From NCBI RefSeq assembly GCF_001639745.1, contig NZ_LTAX01000020.1, positions 1 through 64,000 on the forward strand: a stretch of 64,000 nucleotides of DNA. The letters run 5' to 3'. How positions within the stretch are numbered: the stretch's first letter is position 1; each line of letters opens with the position of its first letter. Source of the stretch: Marinomonas gallaica (GTDB lineage Bacteria > Pseudomonadota > Gammaproteobacteria > Pseudomonadales > Marinomonadaceae). Shown here one piece after another: positions 10,328 to 20,391 of the stretch. The position numbers were made by a program, and so were the translations under genes. The notes under the pieces were generated by a model that saw nothing but the letters and a program-made list of their open reading frames with translations, had not been told where the DNA came from and searched no databases.

Positions 10328-12214
10328 ATGATCACGGACATAAATTCGCTTGTTTCTGGGGCAGGAAAACCCGCCTCTAGCCAATCGTCCGCAACTTCGT
10401 CTATTGGAACGATCGCCAAACTGAACAGCGAGTTGAAATTGATCGAAGGCATGCAATCCGTTCAAATAACTTCGGTAAAGAATGCTCAAACCTCTTCCGG
10501 CAATAGTCAACTTATCGGTGTGACACGTAACAACCAACAACAACTCACCTTAATCAACGATAAGCCTTCGCCTAATTTACACGCTGGAGATAAAGGCACC
10601 ATCAATGTTACGGGCAATCAGGTTACATTGACGGTAAACATAGCAACCAAAGATTCATCAACGCACACTCAAACCCCCACTTCAAACGCGCCACATTCGA
10701 CTCAAACATCGGCATCAAGTTCAACACCTACTAGCAGTAGTACACAATCAAATACAGCGCCTACACAGCAAACGTTGACAGCAAAACCCTCACTACCGGC
10801 AGCGACCTACCAAGCAGCGAACTCGCCAGCCATCCAACAAGCTAAAACCGTCGCTCAAGTGGCCATTGCGAGTCGTCCAATTACGCTCACCGTAATAAGC
10901 AGTAATGCAGAGCTTGCGCAACCTAGTGGAGCTAATAATGCTGTAACCGATAAAGCGCCCTCAATGTCGGTTCAAAGTGTGCCTACTGCCATACCAACTA
11001 GCAAAACCACGACATCAGCAAATACGATAGCGCCTCCGACACAAACAACAGCTACTTTAACGAATACAACTGCAGCACCAACACACACGGAAAAAAACAC
11101 AGCGACTTCATCAATGAACTCGACTATGTCCGCAAGCTTGCAAAACGCCGCGACCAATCCATCTAATACCGCTAAAAGCGCTGCCGCACCACTGCAAACG
11201 TCATCCATTACGCAAACACAAGTCAATTACTACGCAGTAGTCAGTGATGGGGAGGAGCAGTTTACATTAACGACCAAACACCCTCTTAAACCTGGCGATA
11301 CGCTCAACGTCATCGTTGATAAGCAAGGGCAATTACAGCTTTACCCCACAGAACGCACTAACACAACAGCCACAACCCTAACGGAAGGTCTTAAACAAAC
11401 TCTGCCTAAACAAGTAACACCCCAAGAGTTTATCTCGCTTATCCGACAATTAAGTACCTTGTCGCAAGCTCAGAACGCCACTGCACTTCCTGAGAAGCTA
11501 TCGGCTGCAATTGATCAGCTGGTTAAGCAACTACCAAATATCCAAAGTTTGACCCAATCAAGCGATGGCATAAAGCAAGCGATTCAAAATTCTGGCTTAT
11601 TTAGCGAAAACAACCTCGCTAACAAAGCGAATTTGGTCTCTGATTTGAAGCTCAACCTTTCCCGTTTAGAAGGCGTAAATAATGAATTATCGAAACAAGC
11701 GCCCGTGACAAATAACCTTTCTGCCAATAGCTCACAACAAGCGCTTAATATGGTGGCTGGAGCGATTGAGCGCATTACAACAAGCCAAGTAAGGCACTTA
11801 ATAGAAAGCGCTCAACAAGACGGCTCTATCTTACCGTTAACCGTTGAAATACCGATTAAAGACGGACAATCGACCTCCATCGTCAATTTACGCATTGATA
11901 AAGATGACTCTGATAACGAAACCCAAGAGCCTCATAAACGTCGCTGGCTCGTTCAATTAAAGTTCGAGTTTGAAGAAACAGGACGATTTGAAGCACGTGC
12001 CAGTGTGCAGGATAAAAAAGTGGGGGTTCTTTTTGCGGTAGAAGATGCCAGTACTGAACAAATGATTCGTGAACGATTAGATGATCTAAGGACAAACCTA
12101 AGAGCAAGAGATGTCGAGATTGAAACTTTGGATTGTTTCAGAGCAAAGTTAAACCCTCAGCCTAATCAATACCAAGAAACATCGAACAAACGACTTATTG
12201 ATGTGAGAACTTAA
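10328..12214 (+). CDS. Second FliK-like protein (flagellar hook-length control C-terminal domain)
   Basis: 628 residues. A short ordered N terminus leads into a long low-complexity linker rich in Thr, Ser, Asn, Ala and Gln (about 110-300), then a beta-rich segment and helices. The last ~150 residues (about 478-620) resemble the FliK/Flg_hook C-terminal domain, including the ITTSQVRHLIESAQQDGS helix and the RRWLVQLKFEFEETGRFEA strands. This domain in FliK contacts the FlhB C-terminal domain to switch export specificity. The true fliK lies at 31505-33379. This paralogue stands next to ccmA and directly before a free FlhB C-terminal-domain gene, as in Pseudomonas. Its role is unknown. Confidence 0.75.
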   Translation: MITDINSLVSGAGKPASSQSSATSSIGTIAKLNSELKLIEGMQSVQITSVKNAQTSSGNSQLIGVTRNNQQQLTLINDKPSPNLHAGDKGTINVTGNQVTLTVNIATKDSSTHTQTPTSNAPHSTQTSASSSTPTSSSTQSNTAPTQQTLTAKPSLPAATYQAANSPAIQQAKTVAQVAIASRPITLTVISSNAELAQPSGANNAVTDKAPSMSVQSVPTAIPTSKTTTSANTIAPPTQTTATLTNTTAAPTHTEKNTATSSMNSTMSASLQNAATNPSNTAKSAAAPLQTSSITQTQVNYYAVVSDGEEQFTLTTKHPLKPGDTLNVIVDKQGQLQLYPTERTNTTATTLTEGLKQTLPKQVTPQEFISLIRQLSTLSQAQNATALPEKLSAAIDQLVKQLPNIQSLTQSSDGIKQAIQNSGLFSENNLANKANLVSDLKLNLSRLEGVNNELSKQAPVTNNLSANSSQQALNMVAGAIERITTSQVRHLIESAQQDGSILPLTVEIPIKDGQSTSIVNLRIDKDDSDNETQEPHKRRWLVQLKFEFEETGRFEARASVQDKKVGVLFAVEDASTEQMIRERLDDLRTNLRARDVEIETLDCFRAKLNPQPNQYQETSNKRLIDVRT

Positions 12215-12481
12215 ATGAATCCTAAAAAAGCAGTTGCTTTAAAATACGATTTTCAAAGTGCCCCAACTATTACAGCGAAAGGTAGCGGCTATTTAGCTGA
12301 GCAGATTATGCGCGTTGCAGAAGAGAACAATGTGTTACTTCACAAAAGTCCAGAGCTGGTCGAAGTCTTATCAACACTTGAATTGGGTGATGAAATACCG
12401 GAGACACTGTATCTTGCCGTCGCCGAAATTATCGCCTTTTCCCATTCGCTTAAAGGATCGGGCGACTATGGCATCAATTAA
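12215..12481 (+). CDS. Free-standing FlhB C-terminal-domain protein (FhlB type)
   Basis: 88 residues that align by eye with the cytoplasmic tail of FlhB encoded at 26105-27244: VALKYD, then LLAKG/ITAKG, the long helix, SPEL and LGDEIPE...A.IIAF. It has no membrane part and lacks the NPTH autocleavage motif of full FlhB, starting just after it. It begins on the base after the FliK-like stop, so the two are clearly coupled. It resembles the FhlB/YlqH family known beside FliK-like genes in several bacteria. Function is inferred only: it may bind the upstream FliK-like protein. The stop lies three bases from the convergent DUF2802 gene. Confidence 0.8.
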   Translation: MNPKKAVALKYDFQSAPTITAKGSGYLAEQIMRVAEENNVLLHKSPELVEVLSTLELGDEIPETLYLAVAEIIAFSHSLKGSGDYGIN

Positions 12482-12484
12482 TTG

Positions 12485-12901
12485 CTAATAGGATTGGCTA
12501 GAGCTAGGCGCTTTACGAGACTCTTTTTTTAACAAACTGATGAGTTCTGCTTCTGCTCGTATCAGGCCGCATTTGGATACTAAGTCGTCCACCGAGGCGC
12601 CCATTTCAAGCAACTCCATGGCACGGTTGTAAGATACACTGCTGCCTTCTTTTGAAATCAGTTCGGACTGTCTCTCAACGGCCATATTCAAACGCTTCTC
12701 AATGGCAACAAGACGACGTCCCATGCCAATTGAGCCAGATGCCAATACCTGAACTTGCTTCTTTTGCGCTTGCTCTGCTTCTTGCGCTGAGCGTTCAAAC
12801 CTCTTCAGCTTTCGAGAAAGGCGAAATGCCCACACTGCTAACGCTACAAGCAATAAAAATTGTAGCACTAGCAAAAAGTTAAAAACCCATTGAGATTCCA
12901 T
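12485..12901 (-). CDS. DUF2802 domain protein with membrane anchor
   Basis: 138 residues: an N-terminal membrane helix (about 7-27), a basic coiled-coil-like stretch (28-75), and a C-terminal helical domain with a predicted helix-turn-helix pattern (RAMELLEMGASVDDLVSKCGL...AELISLL). This matches the DUF2802 proteins that follow cheW in Pseudomonas-type chemotaxis operons. Last gene of the che block, 27 bases after cheW. Function unknown. Confidence 0.75.
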   Translation of the reverse strand: MESQWVFNFLLVLQFLLLVALAVWAFRLSRKLKRFERSAQEAEQAQKKQVQVLASGSIGMGRRLVAIEKRLNMAVERQSELISKEGSSVSYNRAMELLEMGASVDDLVSKCGLIRAEAELISLLKKESRKAPSSSQSY

Positions 12902-12928
12902 TAATCGCCTTTTGAAACTCTCTTCATT

Positions 12929-13423
12929 CTAAATAGAAGCGATTTCGCTCCACTCATCTTCAGAAAGCATTTTATCTAAATCTACAAGAATCAACAAAGT
13001 ATCATTTTTATGACAGACTCCTTGAATAAATTTAGACGATTCATCATTCCCCACACTTGGCGATACTTCAATTTCAGACTGTCGTAGGTAAACAACTTCG
13101 GACACGGCATCCACTAAGATACCGATCACATGGCCGCCTACCTCAAGAATCATAATACGCGTTGCGTCTGAGATTTCACCTGAGGCTAAGTCGAAACGCT
13201 GGCAGGTATCAATCACGGTAACAACAGTACCGCGAAGATGGATAATACCTAACACAAAGGAAGGTGCACCTGGAACAGGCGCTATTTCTAAATAACGCAA
13301 CACTTCTTTCACTTGCATTACATTGACGCCATAAGTCTCGTTTTCAAGGCGGAATGTTACCCATTGAAGCATTGGATCATCGTTTTCTTTAACTTCATTT
13401 TTTAAAGCGATACCTGTCGACAT
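12929..13423 (-). CDS. cheW: Chemotaxis coupling protein CheW
   Basis: Adaptor that links chemoreceptors to the CheA kinase in polar arrays. A complete CheW beta-barrel fold is seen: WVTFRLENETYGVNVMQVKEV, VPGAPSFVLGIIHLRG (the conserved receptor/CheA-binding loop), DATRIMILEVGG and the IGILVDAVSEVV strand. Start chosen at 13423 because GGAGG lies five bases upstream of this ATG. The longer frame to 13435 would overlap the ribosome site. Product about 164 residues. Confidence 0.96.
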   Translation of the reverse strand: MSTGIALKNEVKENDDPMLQWVTFRLENETYGVNVMQVKEVLRYLEIAPVPGAPSFVLGIIHLRGTVVTVIDTCQRFDLASGEISDATRIMILEVGGHVIGILVDAVSEVVYLRQSEIEVSPSVGNDESSKFIQGVCHKNDTLLILVDLDKMLSEDEWSEIASI

Positions 13424-13439
13424 CACGACCTCCACAAGC

Positions 13440-14561
<1,122 letters not shown>

Positions 14562-14566
14562 TCTTT

Positions 14567-15340
14567 TTAACCAGATGGATTTAGTAAAGTATCCATCAAA
14601 CTGGCGTAAGCTTTCACACCTCGAGCATTAGCATCCAATGCAGAGGGAGCCACCCCTGCTGTACTCGCATCTCGTAGTTTGGTATCTACTGGAATGACAG
14701 AATGCCATACGGCGTCTTCATATAAATCTTTCAAACTACGTAAGCTTTTATTAGATGCTTGAGTCCTACGATCAAATAGTGTTGGCACAATCGTATAAGG
14801 AACAGGTCTTTTTCTAGCTCTATTGATCATGGTCAAGGTGCGTATCATTCGCTCTAAGCCTTTAATTGCTAGAAACTCCGTTTGCACAGGAATCACCAGC
14901 TGCTGACAAGCCGCTAACGCATTGATCATCAACACCCCCAACACTGGAGGACTATCGATTAAAACATAATCGTAATCGTCCCATAGTATGGCAAGCGTTT
15001 TTGAAATAACTAACCCCATGCCACCTTGTGCTTGGGCATGTCTCTCTAAAGTCGCAAGCGCGGTTGATGCCGGAATTAAAGATAAATTAGGATGCCCTGT
15101 TTCTAGAATAACAGAACGCGGTAACTCTTCTGGGATCTTGCCACTTACTTGAAATAAATCATAACCACTGTGCTCAATGGAATCAGGATCAAAGCGAAAA
15201 TAACTAGTCAATGAACCATGGGGATCAAGATCGATCATTAATACTCGATGGCCAGCATCCGCTAGTAAGCCGGATAAACTAACAACTGTTGTGGTTTTCC
15301 CCACGCCACCCTTTTGATTTGCCACCGCCCAAATGTGCAC
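14567..15340 (-). CDS. parC: ParA-family ATPase ParC (polar localisation of chemotaxis arrays)
   Basis: 257-residue deviant-Walker ATPase of the ParA/MinD superfamily. The Walker A is KGGVGKTTT (about 9-17) with the signature lysine, switch I DLDPHGS and switch II VLIDSPP are present, and no N-terminal DNA-binding extension is seen. Between motD and parP in a che operon such proteins direct chemoreceptor arrays to the cell pole (ParC of Vibrio). It is not FlhG/FleN: it lacks the N-terminal extension of that family and lies in the parC slot. Confidence 0.85.
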   Translation of the reverse strand: MHIWAVANQKGGVGKTTTVVSLSGLLADAGHRVLMIDLDPHGSLTSYFRFDPDSIEHSGYDLFQVSGKIPEELPRSVILETGHPNLSLIPASTALATLERHAQAQGGMGLVISKTLAILWDDYDYVLIDSPPVLGVLMINALAACQQLVIPVQTEFLAIKGLERMIRTLTMINRARKRPVPYTIVPTLFDRRTQASNKSLRSLKDLYEDAVWHSVIPVDTKLRDASTAGVAPSALDANARGVKAYASLMDTLLNPSG

Positions 15341-15408
15341 ACCGACCCCTTAGATGTTATGCAAGAAATTTACGTAATTATTGCAACACAATCATATACA
15401 TTAACTCG

Positions 15409-16215
15409 CTAGTTAAACAAGTAATCATACAAGTTATCCGCCTGACGCTTACTGATTTTTAACGTTACCCGGCGATTTTGTGCTCTAGCAAAGTCATTGC
15501 TATTACGAACCTGCGGGTTTTCACTCGAAAAGCCTATAGGTGCTAACAACTTAGGGTCCATACCGCGATACGTCAACTCATCAACAACAGAAGCTGCACG
15601 TAAACTTGAAAGGTGCCAGTTAGAAGGAATTCTAGTCGAATTTGTAGGTAAGTCATCCGTATTGCCAAGCACCAAGATTGGCGCTGGATAAGATCGTAAT
15701 ATACTGGAAACTACGATCATCAAAGCAACGGCTTCATTGGTTAACTCAAAGTCCCCTTGGTCAAATACAAGTGATGACTTCATATCTAAGGTAATCCAAT
15801 GAGCATCTTCCGTGATAGATACTTGGCCAGATGATTGTAGAACCGGAAATTGAGAATTAATCGACTTATTGAGTGCGTCGTATAGCGGACTCTTGCCCTC
15901 AACTTCACCAGGAGGATTTTCAGCTTCAGATTGCTCGGCAGGAGCAACCTCTAATAATCGCTCACTCTCTGGCTGAGTAGCCACTGGTTGACCAATATTA
16001 ATTGGCTTTATCGACTTTTGAACTGCATCAAACACACCGTTCAATGTTTCACTTAATACCTTTTCATTGCCTGCCTCTTTTAAGGAAATCGAATAAAGAG
16101 CAACAAAGAAGGCAAAAAGAAGTGTTATAAAGTCTGCATAGGAAAGGATCCAGCGGTCTTGGTGTGGAGCATCTTGTCCACGGTTACGAGACTTTCGGCG
16201 GCGACCATCACTCAT
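15409..16215 (-). CDS. motD: Flagellar motor protein MotD (MotB family)
   Basis: Stator subunit that anchors the proton channel to peptidoglycan. N-terminal basic segment, then one membrane helix with the ion-binding aspartate Asp28 in SYADFITLLFAFFVALYS, a variable linker with acidic stretches, and a C-terminal OmpA/MotB peptidoglycan-binding domain (about 130-262; TDDLPTN, NWHLSSLRAASV, NRRVTL). 268 residues. It overlaps motC by eight bases. A charged-residue check for Na+ versus H+ coupling cannot be settled by eye. Confidence 0.92.
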   Translation of the reverse strand: MSDGRRRKSRNRGQDAPHQDRWILSYADFITLLFAFFVALYSISLKEAGNEKVLSETLNGVFDAVQKSIKPINIGQPVATQPESERLLEVAPAEQSEAENPPGEVEGKSPLYDALNKSINSQFPVLQSSGQVSITEDAHWITLDMKSSLVFDQGDFELTNEAVALMIVVSSILRSYPAPILVLGNTDDLPTNSTRIPSNWHLSSLRAASVVDELTYRGMDPKLLAPIGFSSENPQVRNSNDFARAQNRRVTLKISKRQADNLYDYLFN

Positions 16216-16945
16216 AACCGCTTAATTCCAAATCAAGCCGTTGTGGATGCTTACCAATTGCTATTCCATGGATACCATCAATAAACATTTGGTTGTTTAG
16301 TAGTTCAAGATCTGCATAGCGATAAAGTTTACGACAAATAGGAAAAATCACTAGATTCGCAAACCCCTGACCATACAATGTTGAAACAAAAGCCACCGCG
16401 ATACCGTGCCCTAAGGCCTCGGGACTGTCTAGATTTGCCATGGCTTGTATCAAGCCTAATACAGACCCCATAATACCAAGCGTTGGTGCATAACCACCAA
16501 TTGACTCGAGAAAGCTGATATAGCTACCGCGGCGGTCTCGAATACGCTCAGCTTCGTCATGTAATCGATCAGAAAGAAGCTCTGGATCTGCCCCATCAAC
16601 AGCCATTTGCATCGCTCGAATTGCAAATTCATTATTTAGCGATTGAACATCGTCTTCCAAAGCGATAATAGAGAAACGTCTGGCTTTGTGAGCCAATTGA
16701 TTCAGCGTACGACGATTACCACTGAGATCAAAAACAGGAGGGAATAACGACCAAGAAAGCATACGTAACGCGGCAATAGCTTCATGCAGACTACTCTGCG
16801 CTAACGCGGCGCCTAGACTTCCGACAACAACGATAATGGCCGAAGGAAGGTTCAGCAGTAAAACAACTTCCCCCCCTCCTAGCCAATTCGCTAGAAATAC
16901 CGACGCAAAGGCAACAATCAACCCACCTAGCGTTAGAAAATCCAC
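16208..16945 (-). CDS. motC: Flagellar motor protein MotC (MotA family)
   Basis: Channel-forming stator subunit. 245 residues with four hydrophobic helices. The conserved MotA segments are the N-terminal LTLGGLIVAFASVFLANWLGG helix, a large cytoplasmic loop with charged residues that touch FliG, and the Pro-containing GGYAPTLGIMGSVLGLIQAM helix near 150-172. Its start overlaps the cheB stop by one base. The motC-motD pair follows cheB as in Pseudomonas. An additional MotAB pair may exist elsewhere. Confidence 0.93.
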   Translation of the reverse strand: MDFLTLGGLIVAFASVFLANWLGGGEVVLLLNLPSAIIVVVGSLGAALAQSSLHEAIAALRMLSWSLFPPVFDLSGNRRTLNQLAHKARRFSIIALEDDVQSLNNEFAIRAMQMAVDGADPELLSDRLHDEAERIRDRRGSYISFLESIGGYAPTLGIMGSVLGLIQAMANLDSPEALGHGIAVAFVSTLYGQGFANLVIFPICRKLYRYADLELLNNQMFIDGIHGIAIGKHPQRLDLELSGYE

Positions 16946-18015
16946 TAGCCAACCTCTTTAACAATTCGCTCGCCAATATGATCTAAATGAATCACATCGT
17001 CTGCCAAATCGGCTTTCTCGACGGCTTGAGGCATACCGTAAATAACGCAAGAGTCTTCACTCTGAATCCAAACTCGAGAACCAGAATTCTTCAACATACG
17101 AGCACCTTCACGACCATCTGCCCCCATCCCCGTCATAACAACTGACAAAACTTTTCCTGGATAACACTTAGATGCCGATCCAAAAGTGACATCAACAGAA
17201 GGTTTATAGTTCAACCGCTCATCACCTTCAAGAATGCGAACGCACCCACCGTTACGAGGATCCACCATCATTTGTTTTCCGCCAGGAGCAAGCAGAGCCA
17301 CACCAGGTTTAAGCTTATCGCCATCTTCGGCTTCTTTAACGGTAATCTGACAAATATTATTTAACCGCTCAGCAAACGCATGAGTAAAGGCTGCTGGCAT
17401 ATGCTGAACCAATACTAAAGGCGCAGGAAAGTCTTTAGGTAACTTTGACAGGACGGCTTGCAGTGCCATAGGGCCACCAGTAGATGTACCAATAGCAACC
17501 AAACTTACTTTCTTGCGGGCGCGTGGAATAATGACGCCTCGATCACCGCTCACAACAATCGGTCGCGGTGCAACCTTGGTTGCAGCTCTTGCAATCGGCT
17601 TAGAAATACCACCGGTCCTAGTTCTAGCAACCGTTAGAACTCGCTCCACTAAGGTATGCTTAACGACAGCCGAGTCTCGAGAAATATCCTCGAAGTTTTT
17701 CGGCATAAAGTCGACAGCCCCCGCCTCGAGTGCATCAAGTGTAACTCGAGCACCTTCATGGGTCAGCGAAGAAAACATAAGCACAGGCGTTGGCTTACTC
17801 TTCATAATTTCTGTAACAGCCGAAATGCCATCCAAAACAGGCATTTCATAATCCATCGTCACAACATCAGGAGACAGTGCTTTGACCTTATCAACAGCTT
17901 CCTTGCCATTATTGGCTGTCCCGACCACTTGCAAGCGAGGATCAGCACTAAAGATTTCTACTAGACGACGTCGGAAGAATCCCGAGTCATCAACGACCAG
18001 CACCTTCACTGGCAT
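16945..18015 (-). CDS. cheB: Protein-glutamate methylesterase CheB
   Basis: Removes methyl groups from (and deamidates) chemoreceptor glutamates during adaptation and is activated by CheA phosphotransfer. N-terminal receiver (1-120) with phospho-acceptor Asp55 in VVTMDYEMPVLDG. C-terminal CheB domain (about 165-352) with catalytic Ser in AIGTSTGGPMAL, His in VQHMPAAFTHAFAERLN and Asp in MTGMGADGREGA. 356 residues, standard length. It follows cheA by 21 bases. Confidence 0.97.
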   Translation of the reverse strand: MPVKVLVVDDSGFFRRRLVEIFSADPRLQVVGTANNGKEAVDKVKALSPDVVTMDYEMPVLDGISAVTEIMKSKPTPVLMFSSLTHEGARVTLDALEAGAVDFMPKNFEDISRDSAVVKHTLVERVLTVARTRTGGISKPIARAATKVAPRPIVVSGDRGVIIPRARKKVSLVAIGTSTGGPMALQAVLSKLPKDFPAPLVLVQHMPAAFTHAFAERLNNICQITVKEAEDGDKLKPGVALLAPGGKQMMVDPRNGGCVRILEGDERLNYKPSVDVTFGSASKCYPGKVLSVVMTGMGADGREGARMLKNSGSRVWIQSEDSCVIYGMPQAVEKADLADDVIHLDHIGERIVKEVG

Positions 18016-18036
18016 AATACAGCTCCTGTAACTTGT

Positions 18037-20376
18037 CTAGCGTGAAGCATAGCTCTTCAGCATACTTGGCACATCAAGAATGATTGCAATACGACCATCA
18101 CCAGTGATAGTGGCACCCGCCATACCAGGCGTACCCTGCAGCATTCTGCCTAGTGGTTTGATAACCACCTCTTCTTGTCCAACTAATTGGTCAACCACAA
18201 AACCGACTTCGTTCATGCCAACTTGGACTACGACAACATGTGCTTCCGCAGGTTTCTCGTCGAATGCAGCGCCTTTAATCAGCCAGTTTTTCAGATGGAA
18301 GATTGGCAAGGTTTTACCGCGAATAACCACAACCTGCTGACCATCTACAATATTTGTTTTGTTAAGATTTAAATGGAAAATCTCATTAACGCTGACAAGA
18401 GGGAAGGCAAATGCCTGATCATTCAGCATAACCATCAAGGTTGGCATGATGGCTAGAGTCAATGGAACTTTGATGCTGAAACGAGAACCCTGACCTAAAA
18501 CGGATTTAATCTCTAACGTACCGTTCAACTGTGAGATCTTCGTTTTCACAACGTCCATACCAACACCACGGCCCGATACATCGGTGATCTCAACCTTGGT
18601 TGAGAAACCTGGCGCAAATATCAAGTTAAACGCTTCATCGTCAGAAAGTCGTTCTGCGGCATCTGTGTCCATCAAGCCTTTTTCTACCGCTTTACGACGC
18701 AATACATCCGCATCCATACCTGCACCATCATCATCAATAGACAGTAAGATATGATCGCCTTCTTGCTCAGCAGATAGAATAACGTGACCTACACGCGGTT
18801 TACCCTTGGCTTCCCGCACGTCTGGCGCTTCTACACCATGGTCTACAGAGTTTCGCACTAAGTGGACCAAAGGATCAGCTAGGGCCTCAACTAAGTTTTT
18901 ATCTAAATCGGTATCTTCACCCCGAAGCTCTAAATTCACTTCTTTTTTCAGATTACGCGCCAAATCACGAACAACTCGAGGGAAGCGGCCAAACACTTTT
19001 TTGATTGGCTGCATCCGTGTTTTCATGACAGCATTTTGTAAATCGCCCGTCACTACATCTAAGTTAGCAACGGCTTTACTCATAGACTCGTCGTCACTCT
19101 GAAGACCTAAGCGAACTAGGCGGTTACGAACCAATACAAGCTCACCTACCATGTTCATAATGTCATCGAGACGTTTCGTATCAACTCGTACCGTTGTCTC
19201 TTGAACAACTGGCGCATGCTGAGATTTCTCTTTGGCTTCTACATCAGCTGTTTCGGGTTTTGCTGCAGGCGCAGCTGGCTTTTTAGGAGCAGCCTTAGGT
19301 TTCGCAGCTTTCTTCTCAGGCTCTGGCTTAGTAGCTTTCGGTTTCTCTTCCGCTTTAGGCTTAGGAGCACTTTTGTCCTCGGCTTTTGACGCAGCAGCTA
19401 CATCTTCTTTAGGGCTTTGTCCCTTACCATGCAAACTATCAAGAAGTTGCTCAAATTCGTCTTCTGTGATGAGGTCCGATTCAGAAGAACTCGCCCCAGC
19501 ATCACCTTTTGGTGCATCTGAGACCGCTTCTTCAGCTGCTTTGGCTTCCTCTTCTTCCGCTATACCGGGAGCACTTCCACCATGCAGTTGATCTAACAAC
19601 GCCTCAAACTCATCTTCCGTAATTTCATCGGCATCAGAGCTGGCTGCCGTCGCAGCGGCTGGCGCTGCATCAGATTCAGTCGAATCAATGCCAGGGGCAC
19701 TGCCACCATGTAACTGATCTAATAACGCGTCAAATTCGTCTTCCGTAATTTCATCTGAATCCGGTTCAGTATTATTAGCCTTCGGTGATTCAGAAGGCGT
19801 ATCTGATGAACCTAATGCACTTAGCAAAGACTCAAATTCATCATCTGAAATATCTTCATGAACAGAATCTGCTGCTGGCTCGTCGTTTGCTTCGGGCTCG
19901 TCGCTTGCTTCAGGCTCAACCTCTTCTTCAACAACGTCTTCTTCAACATCGTCTTCATCTGAATCACTATTCAATTCATCTTCAGAAGGTGGCTTAGCAT
20001 AGAAACTCAAAGACTCAATGATATGAGGGTCTGCTGGTTCAGGCTCACCACCTGCACGAACAGTTTCAAACATTTCATTCACAGCATCTAGAGCTTGCAG
20101 TACCACGTCCATTAACTCTGAATCGACTTTACGTTGGTGGTTACGTAATATGTCAAAGACGTTTTCCGCATAGTGACAACAGTTAACCAGCGCAGTCAGC
20201 TGTAAAAAACCAGCGCCGCCTTTAACTGTATGGAAACCACGGAAGATTGCATTCAACAATCCAGTATCTTCCGGATTTTGCTCCAAATCCACTAATTGCT
20301 CTGAGAGCTGTTCCAGGATTTCTCCAGCTTCTACTAAAAAATCCTGTAGAATTTCTTCATCAACCTCGAAACTCAT
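18037..20376 (-). CDS. cheA: Chemotaxis histidine kinase CheA
   Basis: Central kinase of the chemotaxis pathway, donating phosphate to CheY and CheB. P1 Hpt domain with phospho-His49 (FHTVKGGAGF). There is no recognisable P2 domain. Instead a 270-residue acidic then Lys/Ala/Pro-rich linker (about 125-392) carries four copies of a D-E-F-x-x-L-L peptide. P3 dimerisation helices follow (about 398-465), then the P4 ATPase with N box (LVRNSVDHGVE), G1 (DDDGAGMD) and G2 (GRGVGMDV). The P5 CheW-like domain (about 638-775) closes the protein. At 779 residues it is long because of the linker, which in Vibrio CheA contains a region binding ParP. Confidence 0.97.
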   Translation of the reverse strand: MSFEVDEEILQDFLVEAGEILEQLSEQLVDLEQNPEDTGLLNAIFRGFHTVKGGAGFLQLTALVNCCHYAENVFDILRNHQRKVDSELMDVVLQALDAVNEMFETVRAGGEPEPADPHIIESLSFYAKPPSEDELNSDSDEDDVEEDVVEEEVEPEASDEPEANDEPAADSVHEDISDDEFESLLSALGSSDTPSESPKANNTEPDSDEITEDEFDALLDQLHGGSAPGIDSTESDAAPAAATAASSDADEITEDEFEALLDQLHGGSAPGIAEEEEAKAAEEAVSDAPKGDAGASSSESDLITEDEFEQLLDSLHGKGQSPKEDVAAASKAEDKSAPKPKAEEKPKATKPEPEKKAAKPKAAPKKPAAPAAKPETADVEAKEKSQHAPVVQETTVRVDTKRLDDIMNMVGELVLVRNRLVRLGLQSDDESMSKAVANLDVVTGDLQNAVMKTRMQPIKKVFGRFPRVVRDLARNLKKEVNLELRGEDTDLDKNLVEALADPLVHLVRNSVDHGVEAPDVREAKGKPRVGHVILSAEQEGDHILLSIDDDGAGMDADVLRRKAVEKGLMDTDAAERLSDDEAFNLIFAPGFSTKVEITDVSGRGVGMDVVKTKISQLNGTLEIKSVLGQGSRFSIKVPLTLAIMPTLMVMLNDQAFAFPLVSVNEIFHLNLNKTNIVDGQQVVVIRGKTLPIFHLKNWLIKGAAFDEKPAEAHVVVVQVGMNEVGFVVDQLVGQEEVVIKPLGRMLQGTPGMAGATITGDGRIAIILDVPSMLKSYASR
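19426..19851 (-). repeat. Four linear-peptide repeats in the CheA linker
   Basis: Residues 176-189, 210-224, 252-266 and 303-317 of CheA repeat the pattern I-(S/T)-x-D-E-F-(D/E)-x-L-L-x-x-L-H/G-G, two of them followed by GSAPGI. The DNA copies have diverged at third positions, so this is an old, selected protein repeat and not a recent duplication. The pattern resembles the FliM N terminus (SQDEIDALLHG) and the CheZ C terminus (NQDEVDDLLSSLGF) in this same window. Confidence 0.9.
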
Positions 20377-20391
20377 CCGCAGCAGCTCCTA

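Noticed and set aside
12215-12481. FlhB C-terminal-like gene as a broken flhB pseudogene
   Set aside because: An intact flhB is present at 26105-27244, the small gene has its own start directly after the FliK-like stop, and free FlhB C-terminal proteins are a known family.
14567-15340. ParA-like gene as a relocated fleN/flhG
   Set aside because: It sits between motD and parP, lacks the FlhG N-terminal activation helix and has the ParC/Soj-like pattern, so it is the chemotaxis ParC.
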